DNA of 16,456 bases from an uncultured Saprospiraceae bacterium (GTDB lineage: Bacteria > Bacteroidota > Bacteroidia > Chitinophagales > Saprospiraceae): positions 1 through 16,456 of the forward strand of contig CALHBW010000099.1 of the NCBI GenBank assembly GCA_937930625.1, written 5' to 3'. Made by a program: the position numbers and the translations under genes. Of this stretch, positions 1 through 6,982 are shown one piece after another. The stretch's first letter is position 1. The number at the start of each line of letters is the position of its first letter. The notes beneath the pieces were generated by a model. The model worked only from the letters and a program-made list of their open reading frames with translations. It was not told the DNA's origin and searched no databases.

Positions 1-49
1 TGTTACCCGCTTTGTCGGTGACGTATTCTATGCCAATGCTATCTGTCAT
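1..49 (-). CDS. Start of a minus-strand gene, possibly a small antitoxin (partial)
   Basis: An ATG at 49-47 on the minus strand opens a frame that runs off the window edge, encoding MTDSIGIEYVTDKAGN. The pattern of an aromatic residue, a V/I-T-D triplet and a G two or three residues later, close to the N terminus, resembles small Phd/YefM-like or related antitoxins of Bacteroidota and Cyanobacteria. Only 16 residues are visible, so the family is a guess. No Shine-Dalgarno sequence precedes the ATG, which is normal for the phylum. The neighbouring sequence outside the window would decide it: a toxin gene downstream would support the call. Confidence 0.35.
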   Translation of the reverse strand, partial: MTDSIGIEYVTDKAGN

Positions 50-158
50 ATTTTGTGTTGATTTTTTATTTGGTAAAAATACGGAGTTTTTTGATGAGAA
101 GCAATTAATTAATCAGACCCAGAAAATATTACCTCTTCGAAATGATAATGTGTTTTTT

Positions 159-208
159 GCCATCGACATTCTTATTAGCCCAAGTATAAAACCAAAAAAA
201 GAGGATTC
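159..208 (+). pseudogene. Relic of the 3' end of the 132-residue gene at 1229-1627
   Basis: Positions 172-208 match 1610-1646 at 34 of 37 bases. The match covers the last codons, the stop and the start of the terminator of the 132-residue gene. Just upstream, GCCATCGAC at 159-167 matches GCTATCAAC at 1598-1606 except at two bases, but the relic has one extra base between the blocks, so the frame is shifted. The frame upstream of this (about 75-160) reads residues such as FGKNTEFFDEK, which loosely recall the C-terminal part of the 132-residue protein (FNIGESHFFEVV). This looks like the tail of a decayed paralogue, not a working gene. Confidence 0.5.
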
Positions 209-227
209 AAACGAACCCTCTTTTTTT
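194..227. terminator. Bidirectional hairpin terminator
   Basis: AAAAAAAGAGG at 194-204 pairs perfectly with CCTCTTTTTTT at 217-227 across a 12-base loop. An A-run on the left and a T-run on the right make it usable on either strand. No intact gene ends here. It fits best as the terminator of the decayed paralogue whose tail lies just upstream. Confidence 0.7.
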
Positions 228-375
228 CTTTACTTGGTTACGTTCCAATGAAGGAAGAGGCTTTACCAAGTCTAACGTTGTAAAATTAAGGGAATTTTGT
301 GATATTCGCAATTATGTATTCGTGATGAAGGCATGGCAGTGGTTTGGAATAATTCCGAATTTTAGTTAATTTGCA

Positions 376-407
376 TTTGGTAATTCCTCAAAAAATGAGG
401 TACTTTG
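376..407 (+). promoter_or_regulatory. Possible promoter and small dyad before the EEP gene
   Basis: TTTG at 376-379 and TACTTTG at 401-407 lie 21 bp apart, close to the Bacteroidota pattern of TTTG near -33 and TAnnTTTG near -7, although the second box is one base short. Between them CCTCA (386-390) and TGAGG (396-400) form a 5-bp inverted repeat around five A residues. This could be an operator or a small hairpin. If the box is real, transcription would begin almost at the ATG at 415. Confidence 0.3.
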
Positions 408-414
408 AATCACT

Positions 415-1227
415 ATGACCGTACTGTTTTGGAATATTAATGGTAATGATGTTTCGGAGTATTTGAAAGATTTAATTTCAAATCACGATATTGATATATT
501 GGTTTTGATTGAATCAGAATTGAAACCAAATGACATCTTAGACATTTTAAATGAGGAAATTACACTTTATTTTTATTGCCCCAATATAGCAAATACGAAT
601 ATCCAAATCTTTACAAAATTCCCTGATGACTTAATTCAGCCTATTAATGAATCCTCAAGGCATACTGCAAGACAATTGATTATTCCATCAAAACAAGAAG
701 AGTTTTTATTTATTGTAGTCCATTATCAAAGTAAGTTGAGGTGGAGTGATAGTAGCCAAGCAGCACACAGTCCTGCATTAAGTAAATTTATAGAAAAATC
801 AGAAAACTTAGCAGGACATCAAAAGACAATTGTTTTGGGCGATTTTAATATGAATCCATTTGAATATGGCATGATACAAACAACTGGGCTTCATGCAACT
901 ATGGATAGACAAACTGCGTTAGAAGTATCAAGAACTGTTGATGGAAACAATTACAAATATTTCTACAATCCCATGTGGTCTTTCTTTGGCGAACAAGGAA
1001 AAGGTGAAGTAAACGGTACATTTTATTATCGAAAAGCAGAACCAATATGTTACTTTTGGAATATAATTGACCAAGTGATATTTAGACCGGAAACTGTTCG
1101 ATACTTTGATGAAAGCAGTCTGCAAATTATCACGAAAACACCAAATCACGATTTATTAAAATCCAATGGAAGGATAGATACAACTATTAGCGATCACCTT
1201 CCTGTGATATTCAAATTAAATTTTTGA
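415..1227 (+). CDS. Endonuclease/exonuclease/phosphatase (EEP) family protein
   Basis: This 270-residue protein carries the ordered motifs of the EEP fold (DNase I, exonuclease III and sphingomyelinase superfamily). They are FWNING with N8, the metal-binding glutamate region IESE around E33-E35, VVHYQSK with H103, LGDFN with D143 and N145, the NIIDQVIF block with D219, and the terminal SDH with D260 and H261. The family cleaves phosphodiester bonds with a divalent metal. The substrate here, whether DNA, RNA or a small molecule, cannot be read from the sequence. There is no signal peptide or membrane segment, so it is probably cytoplasmic. Its stop lies one base before the ATG of the 132-residue gene, so the two form an operon and may be translationally coupled. 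Family assignment is firm; the role is unknown. Confidence 0.88.
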   Translation: MTVLFWNINGNDVSEYLKDLISNHDIDILVLIESELKPNDILDILNEEITLYFYCPNIANTNIQIFTKFPDDLIQPINESSRHTARQLIIPSKQEEFLFIVVHYQSKLRWSDSSQAAHSPALSKFIEKSENLAGHQKTIVLGDFNMNPFEYGMIQTTGLHATMDRQTALEVSRTVDGNNYKYFYNPMWSFFGEQGKGEVNGTFYYRKAEPICYFWNIIDQVIFRPETVRYFDESSLQIITKTPNHDLLKSNGRIDTTISDHLPVIFKLNF

Positions 1228-1228
1228 T

Positions 1229-1627
1229 ATGACAACTTCTAAGAATTTTTGGTCTGATAAAATCGGACAAGCTGATATGAAAGTACCCAAAACTATTCTT
1301 GTTGAACAGGCTAATTACTTTAATGACATGACCAAGAATAAGTTAGTGGCAAAGGTTAATTCTACTCATTCTATAAATAGTAAGGATTTTGACGGCACTA
1401 TTATTCATGAATTTGATATTGTGAGTCCTTCACTCGGAAATTACACCTTCACACTATTTACAGTAGGGCATGATATAGACATGTACCCATTATCAATTTC
1501 CTTTAATATAGGAGAAAGTCATTTTTTTGAAGTTGTAACAGAAGAAGAATTTGAGAAAGCTCTATCAAAAATAATGACCCACAAATCCACCGTAAATGCT
1601 ATCAACGGTTTATTAGCCCAATCATAA
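1229..1627 (+). CDS. Unknown 132-residue partner of the EEP protein
   Basis: I do not recognise this family. The 132-residue protein begins one base after the stop of the EEP gene and is followed by its own terminator, so it is the last gene of a two-gene operon. It has no signal peptide or membrane helix. The sequence suggests a beta-rich core (residues about 45-95, with alternating hydrophobics such as YTFTLFTVG and YPLSISFNI), then an acidic helical stretch (VTEEEFEKALSKIM) and an amphipathic tail ending GLLAQS. The size, acidic helix and coupling to a nuclease would suit an inhibitor, immunity protein or regulatory partner, but that is inference only. A decayed copy of its 3' end lies upstream at about 159-208, so this gene or the pair has been duplicated before. 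Confidence 0.75.
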   Translation: MTTSKNFWSDKIGQADMKVPKTILVEQANYFNDMTKNKLVAKVNSTHSINSKDFDGTIIHEFDIVSPSLGNYTFTLFTVGHDIDMYPLSISFNIGESHFFEVVTEEEFEKALSKIMTHKSTVNAINGLLAQS

Positions 1628-1631
1628 AAAC

Positions 1632-1673
1632 AAAAAAAGAGGATTCCACGCTCGCAGAATCCCCTTCTCTTTT
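1632..1673. terminator. Terminator between convergent genes
   Basis: GGATTC at 1641-1646 pairs with GAATCC at 1657-1662. The stem extends imperfectly into the A-run on the left and the CTTCTCTTTT run on the right. It sits between the 3' ends of the 132-residue gene (plus) and the T9SS protein gene (minus) and could serve both. The left half is shared with the terminator at 194-227. Confidence 0.65.
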
Positions 1674-1690
1674 CACAATAAAAAAAACAA

Positions 1691-1782
1691 ATTAGTCCAT
1701 AGTTGATGGTTGATAGTCCACAGAAAAACATGGAATAAAACGCGATTCTCTATCGACTACAGACTACCAACTATCGACTAAT
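1691..1782. repeat. Imperfect inverted repeat of simple words (AGTC/GATAG type)
   Basis: The block at 1691-1709 (ATTAGTCCATAGTTGATGG) is nearly the reverse complement of the block at 1764-1782, with ATTAGTC and ATAGTTG matching exactly. Both arms continue in variants of the words AGTC, GATAG and TTGAT. It fills the gap between the terminator and the stop of the minus-strand gene at 1783. It codes for nothing visible. Confidence 0.6.
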
Positions 1783-3591
1783 TCAATTCTTCACAAACCG
1801 CTTTACTTTAGAAAGTCCGTTGTTATCCGTTACTTGGATGAGGTAGGTACCTGCGGCGAGTTGGTTCATATCTATTTCGTAAGTATTCAAACCTTGTGTC
1901 GTATTTTCTGTACGCGTTAGTAGTGTTTGTCCTACAAAATTAACTACTTGAATTTGGATAGTACCCGTATTGTCCGAATCATAGACAAGGTACATCGCTT
2001 CATTCACAGGGACAGGATATACGGCGATGTCGCCCTTGATGCGTGTTGTGATTTGTACGACATTCGAATATTCAAATGTAGCATCCAAATCGACCATGCG
2101 TAGGCGATAATAATTATTGCCGATGGCAGGACTTGCATCTTCAAAGGTGTATGAAAGTGTTGTGAGCGACGTTCCGGCAGCATCGACTGTGCCGATTCTT
2201 GCGAAATTTACACCATCCGTACTTTTCTGTATTTCAAAGTAATCACTATTTTCTTCTGTTGCCGTTTTCCATGCTAATTCATTGACGCCATTGATATTGC
2301 GACCTGTGAAGGATAGTAATTCAATGGGCAATGCAGCGAGACAATTGCTACCGTCCATGAGAATATTGTCGCATACTTCAAAACATTCGGCAATCGTTGT
2401 ATTTTCATTCAGTGCTTCCATGAATCTGTCGTCGAAATTATTGGGGTCAGAACAAGGCTGCCCCACAATATTTTCCTTACAGCTAAAATCACCACAAGCA
2501 CCATTTGCGTAGGTATAGAAAGAAGAAAAACCCAAGACTTTCTCAAACCTTGCGGTGTGAATACCGTTCCCATTATTGGTCATAGCAAAGACGCCCGGTA
2601 CGCTAAAGTTGCCACCACCGGCTACATAGAAGCCTTCAGTGTTTGGCATGGCATTGCCTTCGCCAAGGTGCATCGTGAGTGTCACTGCTTCGCCACAATC
2701 ATAGCAACTATTGAAGCAATAGGTTGGCAGTGTGGCATCTGCACTGATATTGAGCGTTCGATTGACAAAGACTTCTCCGCCACCACCAAAGGTTGTATTG
2801 GTACAGTCGTAGTATTTGTCACCGAAATCTTCTTGAATTTCCCATTTATCCAGTTGGAATTTGTACTCATAATTGCCCGGTCCTAAGTCAATAATGGTAT
2901 GCGTCCAGATACCATCGCCGTCGCTGTCGTCGAGTGGGTTGGAGTTGGGCGAAAAGCCATTGAATGTACCACTGACAAAGACTGAATCAAAAGCCGCCGT
3001 ATAGTTATTCATATTTACAGAGAAGGTAACATCGTAAAGTTCTGCGGCAGCAGTTTTCGTAACAACATCATCAAAGTAATATTTTTTCTCTGCGGCAAGT
3101 ACTTCACCAAAATCAAAGAATAAAGTCAGGCGGCTATACATCCGTCCTTCCGCCACCTGACCGGTCACGCTGTAACAGACTTCAACCCAGGTTTGTGTAT
3201 CATCTATTGGTTTCTGCAATTCCCAGTTCGGTGCGCCGTTTAGACCACCTTCAAGTTTGAGTCGTAGATTGGCGGGTTCATCAACCCATACTTTGAGGCA
3301 GATAGCATTATCGGTAGTAAAATCGAGCGTTATCGACGGGTCGGCAAATGCACCTGCCCAGTCCTGCGAGCCGGGGGGCTTGGTAAATTCCCCTACATTG
3401 GCACTCGTATTGATGCCGCCGGGAGCAGGATTGGCACTGGTTATATTCATAAATCCGGCGGGTATGCTACTCCCGAAAAATTCAAAATCAGCCGTAGTAG
3501 CAGGAGTTTCAAAATCAAGGATGGTTGTTTGTGCATTCAAAGTAAACAGCCCTAACATCAAGGCAAAAGTAAGTAGTAGATAGTTCTTCAT
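1783..3591 (-). CDS. Secreted multi-domain protein with T9SS type A sorting domain
   Basis: I place the start at the ATG at 3591, giving 602 residues, because a clean signal peptide follows it (MKNYLLLTFALMLGLFTLNA, cleavage before Q21). A GTG further up at 3636 adds 15 residues that would spoil the signal. Residues about 24-178 resemble a carbohydrate-binding jelly roll (ILDFE at the start, YYFDDVV at the end). Residues about 186-255 look like an immunoglobulin-like starch- or glycogen-binding module (FVSGTFNGFSP, WTHTI, YEYKFQLD). A cysteine-containing stretch of the same style follows (300-420). Residues 422-515 have the LPIELLSFTG fibronectin-like domain common before T9SS tails, and 520-602 are the sorting domain (YPVPVN, GTYLIQV, KRFVKN). 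No catalytic domain is visible, so glycan binding or a surface role is more likely than catalysis. It is transcribed alone. Confidence 0.88.
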   Translation of the reverse strand: MKNYLLLTFALMLGLFTLNAQTTILDFETPATTADFEFFGSSIPAGFMNITSANPAPGGINTSANVGEFTKPPGSQDWAGAFADPSITLDFTTDNAICLKVWVDEPANLRLKLEGGLNGAPNWELQKPIDDTQTWVEVCYSVTGQVAEGRMYSRLTLFFDFGEVLAAEKKYYFDDVVTKTAAAELYDVTFSVNMNNYTAAFDSVFVSGTFNGFSPNSNPLDDSDGDGIWTHTIIDLGPGNYEYKFQLDKWEIQEDFGDKYYDCTNTTFGGGGEVFVNRTLNISADATLPTYCFNSCYDCGEAVTLTMHLGEGNAMPNTEGFYVAGGGNFSVPGVFAMTNNGNGIHTARFEKVLGFSSFYTYANGACGDFSCKENIVGQPCSDPNNFDDRFMEALNENTTIAECFEVCDNILMDGSNCLAALPIELLSFTGRNINGVNELAWKTATEENSDYFEIQKSTDGVNFARIGTVDAAGTSLTTLSYTFEDASPAIGNNYYRLRMVDLDATFEYSNVVQITTRIKGDIAVYPVPVNEAMYLVYDSDNTGTIQIQVVNFVGQTLLTRTENTTQGLNTYEIDMNQLAAGTYLIQVTDNNGLSKVKRFVKN

Positions 3592-3931
3592 AATTCGTGT
3601 TTGGTTATTAAGTTGAGACACAAGGTATTTTGACACCTTTGTGTTGAATTAACACGAAGTTAGTAAAAAAGACGAAACAAGCGAAAGATTAATTTAACTT
3701 TAGTTCAATTTTTAAAATTTTATACGGGAAAACTTTATTTGAGTGATTGGGTTTATTTGGTTTATTGAGTTTATTGAGTTTATTGGTTGATTGGTTGATT
3801 GGGTTTATTGAGTTTATTGAGTTTATTGAGCCAATTTTGCTCTGCGAAATTTATTCTGCTTCTCAATCAACCAAATCAACCAATCAACTCAATCAACCAA
3901 TCAACCAAATCAACTCAATCAACCCAATCAA
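3592..3931. repeat. Intergenic region with a large TTGATT/TTTATTGAG inverted repeat
   Basis: There is no credible gene in these 340 bases. Positions 3744-3830 consist almost entirely of the words TTTATTGAG, TTTATTGG and TTGATTGG. Positions 3862-3930 consist of the near-complementary words CAATCAACC, AAATCAACC and CAACTCAAT. A 31-base non-repeat spacer separates them. The arms pair imperfectly because TTTATT meets AATCAA with one mismatch per word. It lies right after the stop of the dehydrogenase gene and upstream of the T9SS gene, so it may end one transcript. Open frames across it are low-complexity and not genes. Confidence 0.8.
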
Positions 3932-4720
3932 CTACTTCACTTGCACCCTCAACAACCACTGATGCAAAAGTCCCGGAAAAAATCGCTTCAAATAGATGCC
4001 CATCACTTCCCGCTTGCCAATATAGACTTCATGCTTTTTGCGTTCAATGGCGCGTACCATTTTTTGGGCGCATTGTTCGGGGGAAAGCCCTTGTGCTTGC
4101 ATCTTGTCCATGTAATCTTGTGGCGAGCCGTCGGCGGTAAGTGCATTGAATGAGATACGGGTCTTGACGAAGCCGGGACAGACCATCGTTACTTTCACGT
4201 TATCGGCATCATGTTCCAATCGAAGGCAATCGAAAAAGCCATGTAGTGCATGTTTGGCACCACAGTAGCCGGAACGATATTGAGAGGAAAAACGTCCCAT
4301 GAGACTGGTGACATTCACAAAGTGTCCTTTCTTGTTTCGGATAAATTGTTCTAATACAATTTTAGAGAGATGAATGGTGCCGAAGTAATTGACTTCCATT
4401 AATTTGCGGTGTACTTCCATACTTGTTTCTGCCAAGAGAGAACGCTGACTGATGCCGCCATTATTCACCAAAATATCAATTTGATGATTGGCTAAAACTT
4501 GTGTTGCGGTCGTTTCGATACTTGCAGCATCCGCTAAATCGAGTGGAAATACTGCGATTTTTTCAGGAAATGCACATTTAGATTTGACTGCTTCAAGTAC
4601 ATCCTTTTTGCGGGAGGAAAGAATTAGATGCACGCCTTTTTTGGCGAGTTGGTAGGCGAGTGCTTCGCCGATACCGGAAGACGCGCCTGTTATCCAGACT
4701 GTTTTGTTTGTCCAATTCAT
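3932..4720 (-). CDS. Short-chain dehydrogenase/reductase (classical SDR)
   Basis: This 262-residue protein has the full classical SDR pattern: the cofactor-binding TGASSGIG at 11-18, NNGG at 86-89 (a variant of NNAG), the active-site set N111, S139, Y152 and K156 (YCGAK), and CPG at 181-183 before the substrate loop. R37 at the end of the second strand (LSSRKK) favours NADP(H). The length is typical. It resembles the DHRS7-like group of membrane-associated or lipid-acting SDRs, helped by the basic hydrophobic C terminus (LKRFFPGLLHQWLLRV), but the substrate cannot be read. It is transcribed divergently from the solute-binding protein gene, 75 bp away. Confidence 0.9.
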   Translation of the reverse strand: MNWTNKTVWITGASSGIGEALAYQLAKKGVHLILSSRKKDVLEAVKSKCAFPEKIAVFPLDLADAASIETTATQVLANHQIDILVNNGGISQRSLLAETSMEVHRKLMEVNYFGTIHLSKIVLEQFIRNKKGHFVNVTSLMGRFSSQYRSGYCGAKHALHGFFDCLRLEHDADNVKVTMVCPGFVKTRISFNALTADGSPQDYMDKMQAQGLSPEQCAQKMVRAIERKKHEVYIGKREVMGIYLKRFFPGLLHQWLLRVQVK

Positions 4721-4795
4721 AAGTGTTATCTTTAAGCCACTAACATACGAATTAAAACGTTAGTACATTATAAATATATTTTCAAAAACAAAGAA
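4721..4795. promoter_or_regulatory. Divergent promoter region with a small dyad
   Basis: These 75 bases separate two divergent starts and must hold both promoters. ACTAAC at 4739-4744 and GTTAGT at 4759-4764 form a 6-bp inverted repeat with a 14-base spacer, a spacing that could suit a dimeric regulator. No strong TAnnTTTG box is visible. The binding-site idea is weak. Confidence 0.25.
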
Positions 4796-6508
4796 ATGAA
4801 TAAATTAATCTCTTGTACACTCGCCTATTTTTTCTTTCCAATAATTCTTGTCTTTGGGCAGGTAAATGATAGTAATAGTCCCGAAAAGGTCAATATTCAT
4901 CTATTGAATGAACCGGAGCAGCTCACTCCTCTGAATTCCGTTGATAACTCGGCTACGATTATCTCTCAAAATATCTTTCAAACGCTTTTGAATGTTGACC
5001 ATTTTACGCATAAGGTCATTCCGGTATTAGCTAAGGAAAGACCTACATTTTCAAAATTGCCGAGTGGGAAATTGAGGGCAGATATGGAAATCAGAGCAGC
5101 TGCAAAATGGGATAATGGAACGCCAATAACAGGATATGATGTCGCTTTTACATTGAAAGTATTGAAGAATCCTAAAACAGACAGCCGTTCTTTAAAGCCA
5201 TATTTTGAGGACGTAGAGGATATTAAAATTGATAAAGATAATCCCAAGAAATTTTCTATTATTTTTGATAAACCTTACATGATTATTGAGAGTATATTTA
5301 GCGACTTCCCCATTATCCCTTCATATATTTATGATAGCGAGGGCTTGATGGAGTCTTTTACCGTCAATCAATTTTTTAACGATAAAAAACTTAAAAATGA
5401 CTCTATAATAATTCGTTTTGCCAATCATTTTAATGGTGAAAAATTTCAGCGTGAAGTCGTTGTAGGTTCTGGTGCTTATACTGTGGATACTTGGGCGGTG
5501 AATTCGCATATTACATTGAAATTGAAAGAGGATTGGTGGGGACATGCTTTGCGAGATGTCAATTATCGTTTTGAAGCTTTCCCAAAAAAATTAATCTATA
5601 CTGTCACCAATGATGACAAAGCTCTCGAAAAAGGATTGGTTGATGTCGTGAATCGCTACCGAAGAACTCACGATGAAAAATTAGAAAATTTGAAAGATAA
5701 ATTTCGGGTGCAAACTGTACCCATGTTTGCCTATGATTACATTGCCATAAATACTCGTCGTCCCAAATTTGCGGATATACGTACACGCAAAGCACTCGCC
5801 CATATAATGGATAGTGAAAAAGTAATTTCTGATTTTTTGCACGGTGCGGGAGAGCGTTTAGCGAGTTTTTCGCATCCGGAAATTAAAGAACGCCTGAATC
5901 CCGATGTACAACCTTACGAACATAGTTTGAGGAAAGCCAAAAAGCTACTCAAAAAAGCAGGTTGGAAAGATACGAATAAGAATGGCATCCTCGACAAAGA
6001 GATAAATGGAGAACGAGTCGAATTTAATATTAACATAAATTACAATGCAGGAAATAGCCGCCGCGAATACACTTGTAAGGTTTTTCAAACAAAATGCAAG
6101 CAGGCAGGTATCAATGTCAACGTTGTTCAATTGCCTTGGAGTAAGTTGCTGAGTGTTGGCAAAACACACGATTTTGATTTGTTGGTCGCAGGTTGGATTA
6201 GCTCCCCCCTAGAATCAGACCCGAAGCAAATCTGGCATACAGATTCATATGGTTATGGAGGCTCAAATTACACGGGTTTTGGAAATGCACAGTCCGATAT
6301 GCTCATTGAGCAATTGAGAAGGGAAATGGACGAGAATAAACGCAATGAATTATACAAAGTACTTCATCAAATGATTCACGATGAAGTACCTTATATATTT
6401 TTATTTACTCAAAAAAATATCACGCTTGTCTCCCAAAAATTTAAAAACACACAAGCATCGGGTGTGCGTCCGTATTTTTGGTACGCAGGATTCCAATTGG
6501 CAGATTAG
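4796..6508 (+). CDS. Family 5 extracellular solute-binding protein (peptide ABC transporter type)
   Basis: This 570-residue protein matches the SBP_bac_5 family that binds oligopeptides and other solutes for ABC importers. An N-terminal signal (residues 1-21, hydrophobic AYFFFPIILVFG) has no convincing lipobox, so it is probably soluble periplasmic, not a lipoprotein. Family features include the WDNGTPITGYDVAFTLKVLKNP block (about 105-126), the family's AYTVDTW region near 228 and RTRKALAHIMD near 335-345. The C-terminal lobe has KKAGWKDTNKNGILDKEINGERVEF and DFDLLVAGW, and the end has YKVLHQMIHDEVPYIFLF. No permease or ATPase genes of a transporter lie nearby, so it is an orphan here. Its stop lies 6 bp from the end of the convergent 73-residue gene. 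Confidence 0.88.
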   Translation: MNKLISCTLAYFFFPIILVFGQVNDSNSPEKVNIHLLNEPEQLTPLNSVDNSATIISQNIFQTLLNVDHFTHKVIPVLAKERPTFSKLPSGKLRADMEIRAAAKWDNGTPITGYDVAFTLKVLKNPKTDSRSLKPYFEDVEDIKIDKDNPKKFSIIFDKPYMIIESIFSDFPIIPSYIYDSEGLMESFTVNQFFNDKKLKNDSIIIRFANHFNGEKFQREVVVGSGAYTVDTWAVNSHITLKLKEDWWGHALRDVNYRFEAFPKKLIYTVTNDDKALEKGLVDVVNRYRRTHDEKLENLKDKFRVQTVPMFAYDYIAINTRRPKFADIRTRKALAHIMDSEKVISDFLHGAGERLASFSHPEIKERLNPDVQPYEHSLRKAKKLLKKAGWKDTNKNGILDKEINGERVEFNININYNAGNSRREYTCKVFQTKCKQAGINVNVVQLPWSKLLSVGKTHDFDLLVAGWISSPLESDPKQIWHTDSYGYGGSNYTGFGNAQSDMLIEQLRREMDENKRNELYKVLHQMIHDEVPYIFLFTQKNITLVSQKFKNTQASGVRPYFWYAGFQLAD

Positions 6509-6514
6509 AGCATT

Positions 6515-6736
6515 TTACTCCATTATCTCATAATCAATATCCAACTTGCGTAAGGCGCGAAACGCTGCATTGGTCGTGCCGGATACTTCGATTTCTATTT
6601 CTGTGCCTTCGAGCAGGTAGCCTGTGAGTTCGGTAGCGAGTGAGCTGTCCATACTGTCGGCTACTTCGGTGAGCATTTTACTGATGGCGCGTTTGTCGGG
6701 GCGTTTTGCACTGCAAGAGAGTAATTTTATTTGCAT
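6515..6736 (-). CDS. Small conserved-looking protein of unknown function (73 residues)
   Basis: I do not recognise the family. The protein starts at an ATG and reads as a plausible compact alpha/beta domain: a first strand (MQIKLLSCS), a basic turn (AKRPDKR), a helix (AISKMLTEVADSM), a strand rich in charges (GTEIEIEVSG), a second helix (TNAAFRALRKL) and a last strand (DIDYEIME). That order recalls the C-terminal domain of ribosomal protein L7/L12 or ClpS-like folds, which is only a fold-level guess. It is convergent with the solute-binding protein gene (6 bp apart). Good periodicity and a normal start make it more than a chance frame. Confidence 0.6.
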   Translation of the reverse strand: MQIKLLSCSAKRPDKRAISKMLTEVADSMDSSLATELTGYLLEGTEIEIEVSGTTNAAFRALRKLDIDYEIME

Positions 6737-6982
6737 GTCAGAATGAGTAAATTAGTAAATGATTAGATGAGTAAATGTTAAATGACTCATACTAAATGCC
6801 CAAGATAGTAAATACTTTTTAGATTTCTAAAAACAAAGAAAGGCTGCCCAAAAGGACAACCTTTCAAAGAAACAGAAATATTATCAGATGTTTGATGGAG
6901 TGTTTGCAGTTTGTTAGTCCACAATCCGTCGTTATTTCACGTATAAGCGGCGGACTGCGGACAGATGAACTGCGGACTAATT
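6737..6982. repeat. Intergenic region with two kinds of simple-word repeats
   Basis: No gene is seen in this gap apart from the terminator listed separately. At 6743-6790 the word ATGAGTAAAT or variants recur (GAGTAAAT, TAGTAAAT), and ATGAGT at 6767-6772 pairs with ACTCAT at 6785-6790. At 6914-6980 the words TTAGTCC, CCGTCG, GCGGACT and GCGGACTAA form an imperfect inverted repeat, with TTAGTCC at 6914-6920 against GGACTAA at 6974-6980. The second block ends directly at the stop of the metalloprotease gene. Confidence 0.6.
6824..6868 (-). terminator. Terminator of the metalloprotease gene
   Basis: On the minus strand a GAAAGG/CCTTTC stem (6838-6843 with 6860-6865) is followed by a T-rich run read from 6837 downwards. 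The gene at 6983-11677 ends upstream in that direction. Stem and T-run together suit intrinsic termination. Confidence 0.6.

Noticed and set aside
12..251. Plus-strand 79-residue open frame as an intact gene
   Set aside because: It reads through a perfect terminator hairpin at 194-227 and contains a frameshifted copy of the 132-residue gene's tail, so a relic explains it better.
3592..3636. GTG start at 3636 for the T9SS protein
   Set aside because: It puts 15 polar residues ahead of a complete signal peptide; the ATG at 3591 begins exactly at the signal.
3747..4153. Plus-strand open frames across the TTTATTGAG/CAATCAACC region
   Set aside because: Their residues are runs of GLLSLLSLL and NQPINSINQ produced by simple-word DNA, and they overlap the well-supported dehydrogenase gene on the other strand.
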